A DNA stretch of 64,000 bases from Streptomyces sp. Root1304 (GCF_001426405.1 NZ_LMEP01000026.1:293847-357846); one strand, 5' to 3'. Numbered from the stretch's first letter, positions 36,000 through 45,639 are shown. Numbers and translations: made by a program. The notes: generated by a model not told the origin, from the sequence alone.

Positions 36000-36160
36000 G
36001 TGTCCACCGGAGCCTCACCCCCGCCCGGGTGTCCGGATCTTGGACGTTCACCACCGCGCCCCCGTCGGGTCTTCTCCCTGTCACCCCGTCTCACTACCGT
36101 CCCCGGCGTACCACCCAATGGCTCGAAGGCGAACCATGGGCCGTCGACTGGAGGTCGGTC

Positions 36161-38251
36161 TTGTCATCCGAGATGTCCCGCAGAAGGCTCCTCGCGCTGG
36201 GCGGAGGCGCCCTCGGCGTCGCCGCCGCCGGCTCCCTGCTGCCGCCGTCGCTGCAGGCCGCGATGGCCGCGGAGCCCCCGGCCGGAGGGATGTCGGCGGT
36301 CCGGCACGTGGTGATCCTGATGCAGGAGAACCGTTCCTTCGACCACTACTTCGGCACCCTCCGCGGCGTCCGCGGCTTCGGCGACCGCAATGCCGTCGAG
36401 CTGCCCTCCGGCAGGCCGGTGTTCGAGCAGCCCGCCGCGCTCGGCCGGACCGTGCTGCCCTTCCCGATCCGCGGCGCCGCCGAGACCCAGAAGAAGGACC
36501 TCCAGTACATCGGGGCCCTCGACCACTCCTGGAGCGGCGGCGCCAAGGCCTGGCACGACGGCTGGATGGACGGCTGGGTCTCGGCCAAGACCGCCGCCAC
36601 CATGGCGTACTACGACCGCCGGGACATCCCCCTGCACTACGAGCTCGCCGACACCTTCACCGTCTGCGACGCCTACCACTCGTCCGTCCACACCTCGACG
36701 AGCCCCAACCGCAACCACCTCTGGTCCGGCTGGACCGGCTTCGAGGCCGACGGCAGCCGCGCCGTCACCAACGCGGCCTACGACGAGGGCACCCACCCCG
36801 GCTACGGCTGGTCCACCTACGCCGAGCGGCTCGAAGCCGCCGGGCGCAGCTGGAAGACGTACACCGAGTGGGAGAACTTCACCGACAACAACATCGAGTT
36901 CTTCACCAGCTTCAAGAAGATCGCCCGCAAGGCCCTCGCCGGCACCGGCGGCCACACCTTCATGGAGTCCTTCTACGCCGCCGTCCGCGACACCGAGGAC
37001 CTCACGGAGCGGGCCAGGCTGCTCGGCCTCCTGGAGGAGGGCGTCGCCGGACTCACCGCCGCCGAGCGCTCCCTCTTCGAGCGCGGTCTGCGCCGCGTCG
37101 AGAGCGGCACCCTCGCCGACGCCTTCCGCGCCGACGTCGCCGCGGGCACCCTCCCCGAGGTCTCCTACCTGGTGCCCTCCGCGATCGACTCCGAGCACCC
37201 CGGCTCCTCCTCGCCGATCGCCTCCGCGACCCTCGTCTACAAGGTGCTCGACGCGCTCGGCGCCCATCCGGACGTCTGGCGCCACACCGTCGTCCTGATC
37301 AACTACGACGAGAACGACGGCTTCTTCGACCACGTGCCGCCGCCGGTGCCGCCCGCCGACAACACGGACGAGCGCTGGAAGGGTCAGCCGACCGGCCTCG
37401 GCATCCGCGTCCCGCTGCTCGTCGTCTCGCCCTGGTCGGTCGGCGGCTACGTCTGCTCCGAGACCTTCGACCACACCTCCGTGATCCGCTTCCTGGAGAA
37501 GCTGACCGGCGTCGACGAGCCCCACATCACCCCCTGGCGGCGGGCCGTCACCGGAGACCTCACCTCCGCCTTCGACTTCCACCGGACCCGCAGGCAGCCG
37601 CCCGTCGAGCAGCCCGGCCCGGTCCCGCCCTTCACCGGCCGCTGGCGGCCGCAGCCGCCGGCCGTGCAGCGGATGCCCGAGCAGGAGCCCGGCGTCCGCC
37701 CCGCCCGCCCGCTGCCGTACCAGCCGGACGCCCACGCCACCACCGGCGCCGGTGCCGTGACCGTCGCGCTCGGGAACAAGGGGAAGGCGAGCGCGCACTT
37801 CGCCCTCTACCCGTACGCGGGCGAGTTCGCCGTCCCGCAGCACCAGGACGTCAGGGGGACGGGGGAGTGGACCGTCCCCGTTCCGGGTGATCGTTACCGC
37901 TTCACGATCACCGGTCCCAACGGCTTCCGCCGCGAGTTCGAGGGCCCCGCGACCGGTGGCGCCGAGCTGGCCTCCCGTATCGACCACCACGACCGTGACC
38001 TGCACCTCACCGTGCGGAACACCGGCCGGACGCCGGTCACCTTCACCGTCGCGCCGCTCGGGTACGTCGACGAGGACGACCTCGCCGACTGGACCCGCGC
38101 CGTCACCGTGAAGCCCGGCAGGACCCGTACCGTCGTGCACTCGGCCGCCGACGCGCACGGCTGGTACGACATCGAGGTGACCGCGCCCGGTGGCTTCCGC
38201 CGCCGCCTCATGGGTCACATCGAGAACGGGCGACCCAGCGTCTCCGGATGA
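36161..38251 (+). CDS. Secreted phosphocholine-type phospholipase C
   Basis: About 696 residues. Twin-arginine signal MSRRRLLALGGGALGVAAAG, then the phosphoesterase domain with HVVILMQENRSFDHYFGTLR, FHTSTSPNRN-like VHTSTSPNRNHLWSG, INYDENDGFFDHVPPP and FDHTSVIRFLE, which hold the metal and active-site residues of this family. Two C-terminal DUF756-type beta domains follow (roughly residues 510-690). It should hydrolyse phosphatidylcholine or sphingomyelin outside the cell. TTG 36161 is preferred because GGAGG lies six bases upstream; ATG 36173 has poor spacing. Confidence 0.9.
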   Translation: MSSEMSRRRLLALGGGALGVAAAGSLLPPSLQAAMAAEPPAGGMSAVRHVVILMQENRSFDHYFGTLRGVRGFGDRNAVELPSGRPVFEQPAALGRTVLPFPIRGAAETQKKDLQYIGALDHSWSGGAKAWHDGWMDGWVSAKTAATMAYYDRRDIPLHYELADTFTVCDAYHSSVHTSTSPNRNHLWSGWTGFEADGSRAVTNAAYDEGTHPGYGWSTYAERLEAAGRSWKTYTEWENFTDNNIEFFTSFKKIARKALAGTGGHTFMESFYAAVRDTEDLTERARLLGLLEEGVAGLTAAERSLFERGLRRVESGTLADAFRADVAAGTLPEVSYLVPSAIDSEHPGSSSPIASATLVYKVLDALGAHPDVWRHTVVLINYDENDGFFDHVPPPVPPADNTDERWKGQPTGLGIRVPLLVVSPWSVGGYVCSETFDHTSVIRFLEKLTGVDEPHITPWRRAVTGDLTSAFDFHRTRRQPPVEQPGPVPPFTGRWRPQPPAVQRMPEQEPGVRPARPLPYQPDAHATTGAGAVTVALGNKGKASAHFALYPYAGEFAVPQHQDVRGTGEWTVPVPGDRYRFTITGPNGFRREFEGPATGGAELASRIDHHDRDLHLTVRNTGRTPVTFTVAPLGYVDEDDLADWTRAVTVKPGRTRTVVHSAADAHGWYDIEVTAPGGFRRRLMGHIENGRPSVSG

Positions 38252-38434
38252 TCGCGAGGCGGGTGCGGGGGCGAGCGGGACCTCGGTTCCTTAACCTCCG
38301 CACACGCCTGTGAGCATCGACACGAAAGGGACAAACGATCACGTTTGGCTGCCACAGTGGCCCCACGTAGGTCATGCGTTCTTTTCGGGCGTTCTCCCGT
38401 GAAAGATCCACGAACCACCCAGGGAGCACGTCCT
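38252..38434 (+). promoter_or_regulatory. Upstream region of the MMPL transporter gene
   Basis: Contains the short palindrome GCCAC-A-GTGGC (38351-38361), a possible operator. A ribosome site GGGAG precedes TTG 38435. No clear -35/-10 pair is assigned. Confidence 0.35.
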
Positions 38435-40681
38435 TTGGCCGCCATCGCACGGTGGTGCATCAGGCACCGCCTCGTCGCCGTACTGCTCTGGCTCGTCGCC
38501 CTCGGCGGTGTCGGCACCGCCGCCGTCGTCGCGGGCAGCGCGTACTCCAACGACTACGAGGTCCCCGGCACCGAGTCCGGCCGTGCCACCGCCCTCCTCG
38601 ACCAGGGCTTCCACGGCCTCGGCGGGGACAGCGACACCATCGTCTGGCACAGCGACCGGGGCAGCGTCCGCGCCGACGCCGTCGAGCAGCGGATGACCGC
38701 GATGCTTGACGAGGTCGCCGGCCTGCCCGGCATCGCCGCCGTCACCTCCCCCTACGGGGACACCCGGGGCCAGGTCAGCGAGGACGGGCACACCGCCTAC
38801 GCCACCGTCACCTTCGACGAGCAGTCCGACGACATCCCGCACGAGCAGGCCCGCGCGCTGGTGGACACCGCGAAGGCGGCGGCCGACGAGGCCGACGGAC
38901 TCTCCGTCGAGCTGGGCGGCAGCGCCGTCGCCCTCACCGAGGCCCCCGGCGGGCACATCGCGGAGGTCGTCGGCGTCGCCGTCGCGGCCGCCGTCCTCTT
39001 CCTCGCCTTCGGCTCCCTCGCCGCCTCCGCGCTCCCCATCGCGACCGCGCTCGTCAGCGTCGGCATCGCCTACTCGGGGATCGTGCTCCTCGGGCACCTG
39101 ATGACCGTCGCCGACTTCGCCCCGATGCTCGGCATGCTGGTGGGCCTGGGCGTCGGCATCGACTACGCCCTCTTCATCGTCACCCGGCACCGCAGAGGCC
39201 TGAAACGCGGGCTCTCCGTCGCGGGGGCCGCCGAGACCGCCGTCGCCACCACCGGCCGCGCGGTGGTCTTCGCGGGGGCCACCGTCTGCATCGCCCTCCT
39301 CGGCATGCTGATCCTGCGGCTCAGCTTCCTCAACGGCGTCGCCATCGCCGCCTCCCTCACCGTGGTGCTCACGGTCGCCGCCTCCGTCACCCTCCTGCCG
39401 TCCCTGCTCTCCCTCATCGGCATGCGGGCGCTGTCCCGGCGCGAACGCCGGGCGCTCGCCGAGCACGGGCCGCAGCCCGAGCTGCCCACCGGCTTCGCCG
39501 CCCGCTGGTCGGCCTTCGTCGAGCGGCACCCCAAGCTCCTCGGCGCCGTCGCCGCCGTCGTCATGGGCGTCCTCGCGCTGCCGACGCTCTCGCTCCACCT
39601 CGGCACCTCCGACCAGGGCAACAACCCGGCCACCGCGACCACGCGGAAGGCGTACGACCTGCTCGCCGAGGGCTTCGGCCCCGGCGTCAACGGCCCGCTC
39701 ACCCTGGTCGCCGGGCTCGACGGCGCCGACGACCGGCTCGCCCTGGAACGGCTGCCGGCCGCGCTCTCGGCCACCCACGGGGTCGCGTCCGTCTCCCCGG
39801 TCACCTACAACAGCTCGGGCGACACCGCCGTCCTCACCGTCGTCCCCGAGTCCGCGCCGCAGTCCAAGGCCACCAGCGAGCTCGTCGACCGGCTCCGCCA
39901 GGACGTCCTGCCGCAGGCCGAGGACGGCACCTCCCTGGAGGTGCACGTCGGCGGTGTCACCGCCTCGTACGACGACTTCGCCGAGATCATCATCGGCAAG
40001 CTGCCGCTCTTCGTCGGCGTCGTGATCGCCCTGGGCTGTCTGCTGCTCCTGCTGGCCTTCCGCTCGATCGGCATCCCGCTCAAGGCCGCCGCCATGAACG
40101 TCGCGGCCGTCGCCGCCGCCTTCGGCATCGTCGTGGCGATCTTCCAGTGGGGCTGGGGGAGCGAACTGCTCGGGCTCGGCAGCGCGGGACCGATCGAACC
40201 CTTCCTCCCGGTGATCATGGTCTCCGTCCTCTTCGGGCTCTCCATGGACTACCAGGTCTTCCTGGTCAGCCGGATGTACGAGGAGTGGCTGGAGACCGGG
40301 GACAACCGGCGGGCGGTACGGGTCGGCCTGGCCGAGACCAGCCGGGTGATCAACTCCGCGGCCGTGATCATGATCTCGGTCTTCCTCGCCTTCGTGCTCT
40401 CCGGCGACCGGGTGATCGCCATGTTCGGCATCGCGCTCGCCGCGGCCGTCGCCCTCGACGCCTTCGTCCTGCGGACCCTCCTCGTGCCAGCCCTGATGCA
40501 TCTGCTCGGCGGGGCGAACTGGTGGCTGCCCCGGTGGCTGGACCGTCTGCTGCCCCGGATCAGCATCGAGCCGCCCGAGTGCCGGGAGGCGGCCGAGGCG
40601 CGTGGGAAAATACCGGCACAGCGTGTGACGGTGCAGGCCGTGGAGGAGAGGAACGAGGATGTTCGCGATATCGCTGGGTGA
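38435..40681 (+). CDS. MMPL-family transporter (RND superfamily)
   Basis: 748 residues. Two homologous halves, each with one span, a large outward domain and five spans, as in MmpL/ActII-ORF3 exporters. Proton-relay-type positions lie in the fourth span of each half (GLGVGIDYALFIVTRHRRG and LFGLSMDYQVFLVSRMYEE). TTG 38435 reads MAAIARWCIRHRLVAVLLWL and follows GGGAG; the longer in-frame starts at 38345 and 38399 look non-coding. Expected to export a lipid or hydrophobic small molecule by proton motive force. It overlaps the GNAT gene by 23 bp. Confidence 0.92.
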   Translation: MAAIARWCIRHRLVAVLLWLVALGGVGTAAVVAGSAYSNDYEVPGTESGRATALLDQGFHGLGGDSDTIVWHSDRGSVRADAVEQRMTAMLDEVAGLPGIAAVTSPYGDTRGQVSEDGHTAYATVTFDEQSDDIPHEQARALVDTAKAAADEADGLSVELGGSAVALTEAPGGHIAEVVGVAVAAAVLFLAFGSLAASALPIATALVSVGIAYSGIVLLGHLMTVADFAPMLGMLVGLGVGIDYALFIVTRHRRGLKRGLSVAGAAETAVATTGRAVVFAGATVCIALLGMLILRLSFLNGVAIAASLTVVLTVAASVTLLPSLLSLIGMRALSRRERRALAEHGPQPELPTGFAARWSAFVERHPKLLGAVAAVVMGVLALPTLSLHLGTSDQGNNPATATTRKAYDLLAEGFGPGVNGPLTLVAGLDGADDRLALERLPAALSATHGVASVSPVTYNSSGDTAVLTVVPESAPQSKATSELVDRLRQDVLPQAEDGTSLEVHVGGVTASYDDFAEIIIGKLPLFVGVVIALGCLLLLLAFRSIGIPLKAAAMNVAAVAAAFGIVVAIFQWGWGSELLGLGSAGPIEPFLPVIMVSVLFGLSMDYQVFLVSRMYEEWLETGDNRRAVRVGLAETSRVINSAAVIMISVFLAFVLSGDRVIAMFGIALAAAVALDAFVLRTLLVPALMHLLGGANWWLPRWLDRLLPRISIEPPECREAAEARGKIPAQRVTVQAVEERNEDVRDIAG

Positions 40682-41225
40682 CGACGGTGCCGAGCTGAGG
40701 CCCCTGGAGCCCTTCCACGCCGAGGAGTTCCTCGCGCACATGGACCGGGGCCGGGAGTTCGTCGGGCAGCACATCGGCCTGCCGGACGTCGTCGCGGACC
40801 TGGACTCCGCGGGCGCCTACCTCCGCTCGTACGCCGAGAAGGCCGCGAGCGACACCGGCCGCCTCTACGGCATCTGGACCGACGGCACCCTCGTCGGCGG
40901 CGTCCTCTTCCGCACCTTCGACGCGGCATACGGGACGGCCGAGGCGGGCTGCTGGCTGGAGCCCTCCGCCGCCGGGAAGGGGCTGATCACCCGGGCCTGC
41001 CGGGTCATCATCGACTGGGCGGTCGAGGAGCGCGGCATCCACCGCGTCGAGTGGTACGCCTCCACGAAGAACGAGGCCAGCGTCGCCGTCGCCCGCCGCC
41101 TCGGGATGACCAGGGAGGGCGTCCTGCGGGAGAACTACCCGTACCGGGGCGTTCGCTCCGACACGGAGATCTGGGCGGTCCTCGCCCCCGAGTGGCGCGC
41201 GGCGAAGGCCGCCCGGGCGTCTTAA
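40659..41225 (+). CDS. GNAT N-acetyltransferase, RimJ/RimL type
   Basis: 188 residues. Acetyl-CoA-binding region CWLEPSAAGKGLITRACRVI has the R/QxxGxG-like form, here AAGKGL; HRVEWYASTKNEASVAVARR and LGMTREGVLRENYPYRG are typical of the RimL-like group that acetylates protein N-termini or small amines. Full length. ATG 40659 lies 23 bp inside the MMPL gene with GAGGAACGAGG upstream, so the two are coupled. Substrate unknown. Confidence 0.9.
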   Translation: MFAISLGDDGAELRPLEPFHAEEFLAHMDRGREFVGQHIGLPDVVADLDSAGAYLRSYAEKAASDTGRLYGIWTDGTLVGGVLFRTFDAAYGTAEAGCWLEPSAAGKGLITRACRVIIDWAVEERGIHRVEWYASTKNEASVAVARRLGMTREGVLRENYPYRGVRSDTEIWAVLAPEWRAAKAARAS

Positions 41226-41247
41226 GACGCCTCTCATGTGGGCCGCC

Positions 41248-41253
41248 TAGCGT
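41248..41253 (+). promoter_or_regulatory. -10 box of a leaderless promoter (206-aa membrane protein)
   Basis: TAGCGT seven bases before ATG 41261, with no ribosome site between. Confidence 0.5.
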
Positions 41254-41260
41254 GCGCCGC

Positions 41261-41881
41261 ATGGACACGAAGACGACGACCGAGAAGAAGACCGGCGAGA
41301 GCGCGGACGGCGCGGAGGGCGTGGAGCGGGCGGAGACCGCGAAGACCGCCGCGATCGGCCCCGTCGAGGACACCACCCCGGACCTCCTCGACAAGGGCGA
41401 CAAGGGTGATGAGGACGGCGACGGCGCCGCGGCCGAGGGCGGCGACGGGTTCGACGGGGACGACGAGCTCGACGAGGAGCTGTCCTCCGGGACCGCCACC
41501 GCCTCCACCGGAATCGGTGGCGCCGCCGCGGCCGTGGTCTCCGCCGCCCTCGGTGTCGTCGCCCTCACCGGCACCTGGACCGGCAAGGTCGTCTCCGAGC
41601 GCGAGACGCTCGTCGGCCAGATCAAGACCTCCGGCACCGGCACCCCGGCCCAGCAGATCTCCGAGATCTACGGCGACGCCTGGCACAGCACCGCCCTGGT
41701 GAACGGCGTCTTCGCCTTCGTCGCCCTCTTCGTCGCCGTCCTCGTGCTCATCCTCCCCGGGCGCCCCGCCTGGGTCCGCTCGGTCGCCGTCGCGGGCGCC
41801 GTCCTCGGCGGCCTCGGCCTGCTCCTCTCGGCCGGTACCTACTTCGACCTCTTCATGAGCCTGCCCACCGCCGGATCCTGA
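41261..41881 (+). CDS. Unknown membrane protein with acidic N-terminal half
   Basis: Not recognised. 206 residues: about 85 disordered, strongly acidic residues (LLDKGDKGDEDGDGAAAEGG; DELDEELSSG), then a Gly/Ala-rich span (GIGGAAAAVVSAALGVVALT), a short outward segment, and two further spans (NGVFAFVALFVAVLVLILPG; VAVAGAVLGGLGLLLSAGTY). Possibly three spans in all. Likely leaderless start. No functional clue from neighbours. Confidence 0.75.
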   Translation: MDTKTTTEKKTGESADGAEGVERAETAKTAAIGPVEDTTPDLLDKGDKGDEDGDGAAAEGGDGFDGDDELDEELSSGTATASTGIGGAAAAVVSAALGVVALTGTWTGKVVSERETLVGQIKTSGTGTPAQQISEIYGDAWHSTALVNGVFAFVALFVAVLVLILPGRPAWVRSVAVAGAVLGGLGLLLSAGTYFDLFMSLPTAGS

Positions 41882-41959
41882 GACGCCTAAGGCCCCCCTG
41901 AGGTCCGTCTAAGGCCCCCCGTACCCCGAACATGCGGCACACGCCCGATGTGGCGGCAC

Positions 41960-42021
41960 CCCCTGGGAAACGAGAGTAGAGGCATCGCAAGGAGCGATAC
42001 CGAAACCGAGAGACCCAGGGG
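41960..42021 (+). promoter_or_regulatory. Foldable leader that could hide the ribosome site of the 65-aa gene
   Basis: CCCCTGGG (41960-41967) is exactly complementary to CCCAGGGG (42014-42021), which includes most of the AGGGGAG ribosome site. Inside the loop, ATCGC (41984-41988) and GCGAT form a second hairpin around AAGGA. It matters only if transcription starts before 41960, which I cannot tell. Confidence 0.4.
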
Positions 42022-42029
42022 AGAACCCG

Positions 42030-42227
42030 ATGTTCGAGTACGAGATCCAGCGCATGAACCACGCCGAGCTCATCCGCCGCGCCGCCGCCGAGCGGCTCGG
42101 CCACGAGGCCGCCGCGGCCGTCGGCGCCGGCCGGGGGCTGCGCCGCTTCGGCCGCCGCCATGGGGGCCATGACACGGAGGGGCGGGTGAGCGAGAGCGGC
42201 CGCGGCCGTTTCGTCCGGGCCGCGTGA
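42030..42227 (+). CDS. 65-residue small protein of unknown function
   Basis: A short basic protein beginning MFEYEIQRMNHAELIRRAAA, a type of small gene often seen in Streptomyces. The first 30 residues are probably helical; the remainder is rich in Arg, Gly and His. ATG 42030 follows GGGGAG. It directly precedes the large LuxR-type regulator gene with only a few bases between, so the two may be cotranscribed. Function unknown. Confidence 0.65.
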   Translation: MFEYEIQRMNHAELIRRAAAERLGHEAAAAVGAGRGLRRFGRRHGGHDTEGRVSESGRGRFVRAA

Positions 42228-42234
42228 CCCCCGT

Positions 42235-45200
42235 ATGCGCGACGGAACGGATGCCTGTGCGATGCTCGGCGCCGTGGAGACCAGGTCAGTCAGCCCCGTC
42301 TTCGTCGGCCGCGCCGGCGAACTCACCGCCCTCACCGAGGCGCTCTCCCGCGCGACCGCGGGAGAGCCCCAGGCCCTGCTCATCGGCGGCGAGGCGGGGG
42401 TCGGCAAGACCCGGCTGATCGAGGAGTTCCTCGACACCGCCTGTGACCGGGGCGCCGTCATCGGCCTCGGCGGCTGCGTCGAACTCGGCGCCGACGGGCT
42501 GCCGTTCGCCCCGTTCTCCACCGCGCTGCGCTCACTGCACCGCAGGCTCCCCGGCGAACTCGTCGCCGCCGCCGACGGCCAGCAGGGCGAACTCGCCCGT
42601 CTGCTGCCCGAGCTGGGCGACCCCGGAAGTCACGAGACCTCCGACGAGGACTCCACCGCCCGGCTCTTCGAACTGACCGTACGGCTCCTGGAGCGGCTCG
42701 CCGCCGACCGTACGGTCGTGCTCGTCCTGGAGGACCTGCACTGGGCCGACGCCTCCACCCGGCACCTCCTCACCTACCTCCTGCGCACCCTGCGCCGCGG
42801 CCGGATCGTGGTCGTCGCCAGCTACCGCGCCGACGACATCCACCGCCGCCACCCACTGCGCCCCCTCCTCGCCGAACTCGACCGGCTCCGCACCATCCGC
42901 CGCATCGAACTCGCCCGCTTCACCCGCACCGAGGTGCACCGCCAGCTCACCGGCATCCTCGCCGCCGAACCCGACCCCGGACTCGTCGAAGAGGTCTTCG
43001 AACGCTCCGACGGCAACGCCTTCTTCGTCGAGGAACTCGTCGTCTCCCACGAGGCCGGCTGCGCCCCCGGCCAGCTCAGCGACTCCCTGCGCGACCTCCT
43101 GCTCGTCCGGGTCGAGACGCTCCCCGAGGACGCCCAGCGGGTCGCCAGGATCGTCGCCGAGGGCGGCTCCACCGTCGAGTACGGGCTGCTCGCCGCCGTC
43201 GCCCGGCTCGCCGAGGACGAACTCATCGAGGCGCTCCGGGCCGCCGTCGGCGCCAACCTCCTGCTCGCCGTCCCCGACGGCGACGGCTACCGCTTCCGTC
43301 ACTCCCTGGTCCGCGAGGCCGTCAGCGACGACCTGCTGCCCGGCGAACGCTCCCGCCTCAACCGGCGCTACGCCGAAGCCCTGGAGGCCGACCCCACGCT
43401 GGTCCGCGCCGAGGAACGCGCCACTCGGCTGGCCACGTACTGGTACCACGCGCACGACTCCTCCAAGGCCCTCCCCGCCGTCCTCGGCGCCGCCGTCGCC
43501 ACCCGCAAGCGCCACGCCTACGCCGAGCAGCTCCGGCTCCTCGAACGCGCCATGGAACTCTGGGACGAGGCCCCCGAGGAGATCCGCCGGGCGCTCCGGC
43601 CCATGGACTACGCCGAGGCCTACCCGCCCTGCGGCTGCGACCCCGAGACCACCCCGCTCAGCTACCTCGACCTGCTCGCCGAGGCCGCCGTCGCCGCCCG
43701 CCTCAGCGGCGACCGCGAACGCGCGCTGAAGATCGGCAGGACGGCCCTGCGCCTCCTGGAGGGCGCCGAGGAGAACGACCCCCTGCGCGCCGCCTGGTTC
43801 TGGACCGAGAAGGCCCGCCTCCAGTCCAACCTCGGCCGGGGCGACGGCTGGGAGGAGATCGCCCGCGCCCAGGAACTCGTCAAGGGCCTCCCGCCGTCCG
43901 CCGTCCACGCCGTCGTCCTCGTCGGCGCCGCCGGCTGGGGCATGCTCCGCAACCCCGGCCCCGAGGCCCTCACCGCCGCCGAACGCGCCGTCGAGTACGC
44001 CCGGCACGTCAAGGCCGAGTCCATCGAACTCAACGCCCGCCTCACCCTCGGCACCCTCATGGTCTCCGCGGGGGACGTCGAGGCCGGGCTCGCCGAGATG
44101 CACGCGGTACGGGAACGGACCACGGCCCTCGGCCAGTTCACCGAGACCGCCCGCGCCCACATCAACATCTCCTCCGCCCTGGAGTCCCTCGGCCGCTCCC
44201 AGGAGGCCGTCGAACTCGCCGACACCGGCATCCGCGTCGCCCGCTCCTACGGCCTCGTCGACAGCATCGGCTGGATCGAGGCCAACCGGGCCGAGTCCCT
44301 CTTCTCCCTCGGCCGCTGGGAGGAGACCGGGGAGGTCGCCGGCCGGGTGCTCCGCTCGGCGACCAGCACCAAGCCGCGCGGTTCGGCCTCCCTCCGGCTC
44401 GCCCAGCTCGCCGCAGCCCGGGGCGAACTCGACGCGGCCCGCGGCCATCTCGCCGAGGCCAGGGCCGTCTACGGCACCCGTGACCCCATCCCGCAGTACA
44501 CCCTGCCCATGGCGCAGATCGAGGTGGCCGTCGCGGCCGCCGAGGGGCGCGTCACGGACGTCCGGGCCCTGCTCGCCGCCGCCGAACAGGCCGGCTTCCC
44601 GCCCGGCACCCACCGGTACGGCTGGCCGCTCGTCCTGTCCGCCGTCACCGCCGAGGCCGACAGCCGGGGGCTGCCCGCCGCCGACGAGGGCCGTACGGAG
44701 GCGCTCGACGCGATACGGCGCTGCGTCCGGGGCCTCGCCACCCCGGCGCCCGTCTGGGCCGCCCACGCCCGGCAGGTCTCCGAGGAGCTGGCCCGCGCCG
44801 AGGGCCGTGAGTCCGCCGCCCGCCGGGCCGAGACCGTCGCCGCCTACGAGCCCCTCGGCCGCCCCGCCGAGCTGGCCCGCGCCCGCCACCGCCTCGCCGA
44901 CGCCCTGCTCGTCGAGGGCGGCCACCGCGAGGAGGCCGCCGCACTGCTCCGCGAGGCCCACACCGCCGCCTCCCGGCTCGGCGCCCGTCCGCTCCGCGAG
45001 GACGTGGAACTCCTCGCGGCCCGCGCCCGGCTCTCGCTCACCCCGGAGAAGCAGCCGGCCGCCACCGCCGCCCCCGGCGAGGACGGCTTCGGTCTGACCC
45101 CCCGCGAGCAGGGCGTCCTGCGCCTGGTCGCGGCCGGCCGCACCAACCGGCAGATCGCCGAGGAACTGTTCATCTCACCGAAGACGGCCAGCGTCCACGT

Positions 45201-45291
45201 CTCCAACATCCTCGCCAAACTGGGCGTGGCCGGCCGGGGCGAAGCAGCCGCCCTGGCCCACCGCCTCCACCTCCTGGACGCGACACTCTGA
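42235..45291 (+). CDS. Large ATP-binding LuxR-family regulator (LAL type)
   Basis: Up to 1018 residues. The N-terminal AAA_16 ATPase has Walker A LLIGGEAGVGKTRLIEEF and Walker B VVLVLEDLHWADAST, followed by winged-helix and TPR-like helical repeats and a C-terminal LuxR HTH (FGLTPREQGVLRLVAAGRTN, then NRQIAEELFISPKTASVHVS). This is the MalT-like signal-transduction ATPase architecture, often an activator of nearby or secondary-metabolism genes. The start is uncertain: ATG 42235, ATG 42262 or GTG 42274; the last gives the common SVSPVFVGRAGEL beginning and has GATGCT seven bases before it. Confidence 0.9.
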   Translation: MRDGTDACAMLGAVETRSVSPVFVGRAGELTALTEALSRATAGEPQALLIGGEAGVGKTRLIEEFLDTACDRGAVIGLGGCVELGADGLPFAPFSTALRSLHRRLPGELVAAADGQQGELARLLPELGDPGSHETSDEDSTARLFELTVRLLERLAADRTVVLVLEDLHWADASTRHLLTYLLRTLRRGRIVVVASYRADDIHRRHPLRPLLAELDRLRTIRRIELARFTRTEVHRQLTGILAAEPDPGLVEEVFERSDGNAFFVEELVVSHEAGCAPGQLSDSLRDLLLVRVETLPEDAQRVARIVAEGGSTVEYGLLAAVARLAEDELIEALRAAVGANLLLAVPDGDGYRFRHSLVREAVSDDLLPGERSRLNRRYAEALEADPTLVRAEERATRLATYWYHAHDSSKALPAVLGAAVATRKRHAYAEQLRLLERAMELWDEAPEEIRRALRPMDYAEAYPPCGCDPETTPLSYLDLLAEAAVAARLSGDRERALKIGRTALRLLEGAEENDPLRAAWFWTEKARLQSNLGRGDGWEEIARAQELVKGLPPSAVHAVVLVGAAGWGMLRNPGPEALTAAERAVEYARHVKAESIELNARLTLGTLMVSAGDVEAGLAEMHAVRERTTALGQFTETARAHINISSALESLGRSQEAVELADTGIRVARSYGLVDSIGWIEANRAESLFSLGRWEETGEVAGRVLRSATSTKPRGSASLRLAQLAAARGELDAARGHLAEARAVYGTRDPIPQYTLPMAQIEVAVAAAEGRVTDVRALLAAAEQAGFPPGTHRYGWPLVLSAVTAEADSRGLPAADEGRTEALDAIRRCVRGLATPAPVWAAHARQVSEELARAEGRESAARRAETVAAYEPLGRPAELARARHRLADALLVEGGHREEAAALLREAHTAASRLGARPLREDVELLAARARLSLTPEKQPAATAAPGEDGFGLTPREQGVLRLVAAGRTNRQIAEELFISPKTASVHVSNILAKLGVAGRGEAAALAHRLHLLDATL

Positions 45292-45316
45292 CGGGCGGGC
45301 GGCGGGCCCGCCGGAC

Positions 45317-45631
45317 TCAGCGCCCGCCGTCCTCCGCCGGTGCGGAGGGCGACCCGTCCCCGGGCTCCTCGACGGGTCCGTCCGCCGCGGCCTCGTCGTC
45401 GGGTCCGTCCGCCGCGGCCTCCTCCGCCGTCGTCCCGTCCGCCGTCGTCCCGTCCGCCGGGACCGGGCGGGCGGTCCGTATCGTCACCCGGCCCGAGCGC
45501 AGGTCTATCGGCCCGCGGGACGGGTCGGCGTCCCCCGGGTCCTCCCTGGTCAGGGCCTGCCTGCGCAGTTCCTCCTCGGTGTGCCTGCGTCCCGGCGCGA
45601 AGAACTCGTCCAGTCCACCGAACACGGTCAC
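45317..45631 (-). CDS. Small acidic DUF6191-like protein
   Basis: 104 residues. The N-terminal part FGGLDEFFAPGRRHTEEELR plus GPIDLRSGRVTIR matches a small actinobacterial family of unknown function. The C-terminus is an acidic repeat-like tail (TTADGTTAEEAAADGPDDEA) encoded by short direct repeats around 45395-45460. GTG 45631 follows AAGGAGG, which overlaps the end of the preceding sugar dehydrogenase gene (8-bp gap), so translation is probably coupled. Confidence 0.75.
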   Translation of the reverse strand: MTVFGGLDEFFAPGRRHTEEELRRQALTREDPGDADPSRGPIDLRSGRVTIRTARPVPADGTTADGTTAEEAAADGPDDEAAADGPVEEPGDGSPSAPAEDGGR

Positions 45632-45639
45632 CGCCTCCT

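Noticed and set aside
34869..42229. Biosynthetic gene cluster around the phospholipase, MMPL transporter and acetyltransferase
   Set aside because: No core biosynthetic enzyme (PKS, NRPS, terpene cyclase, RiPP enzyme) is present, and the genes look individually promoted.
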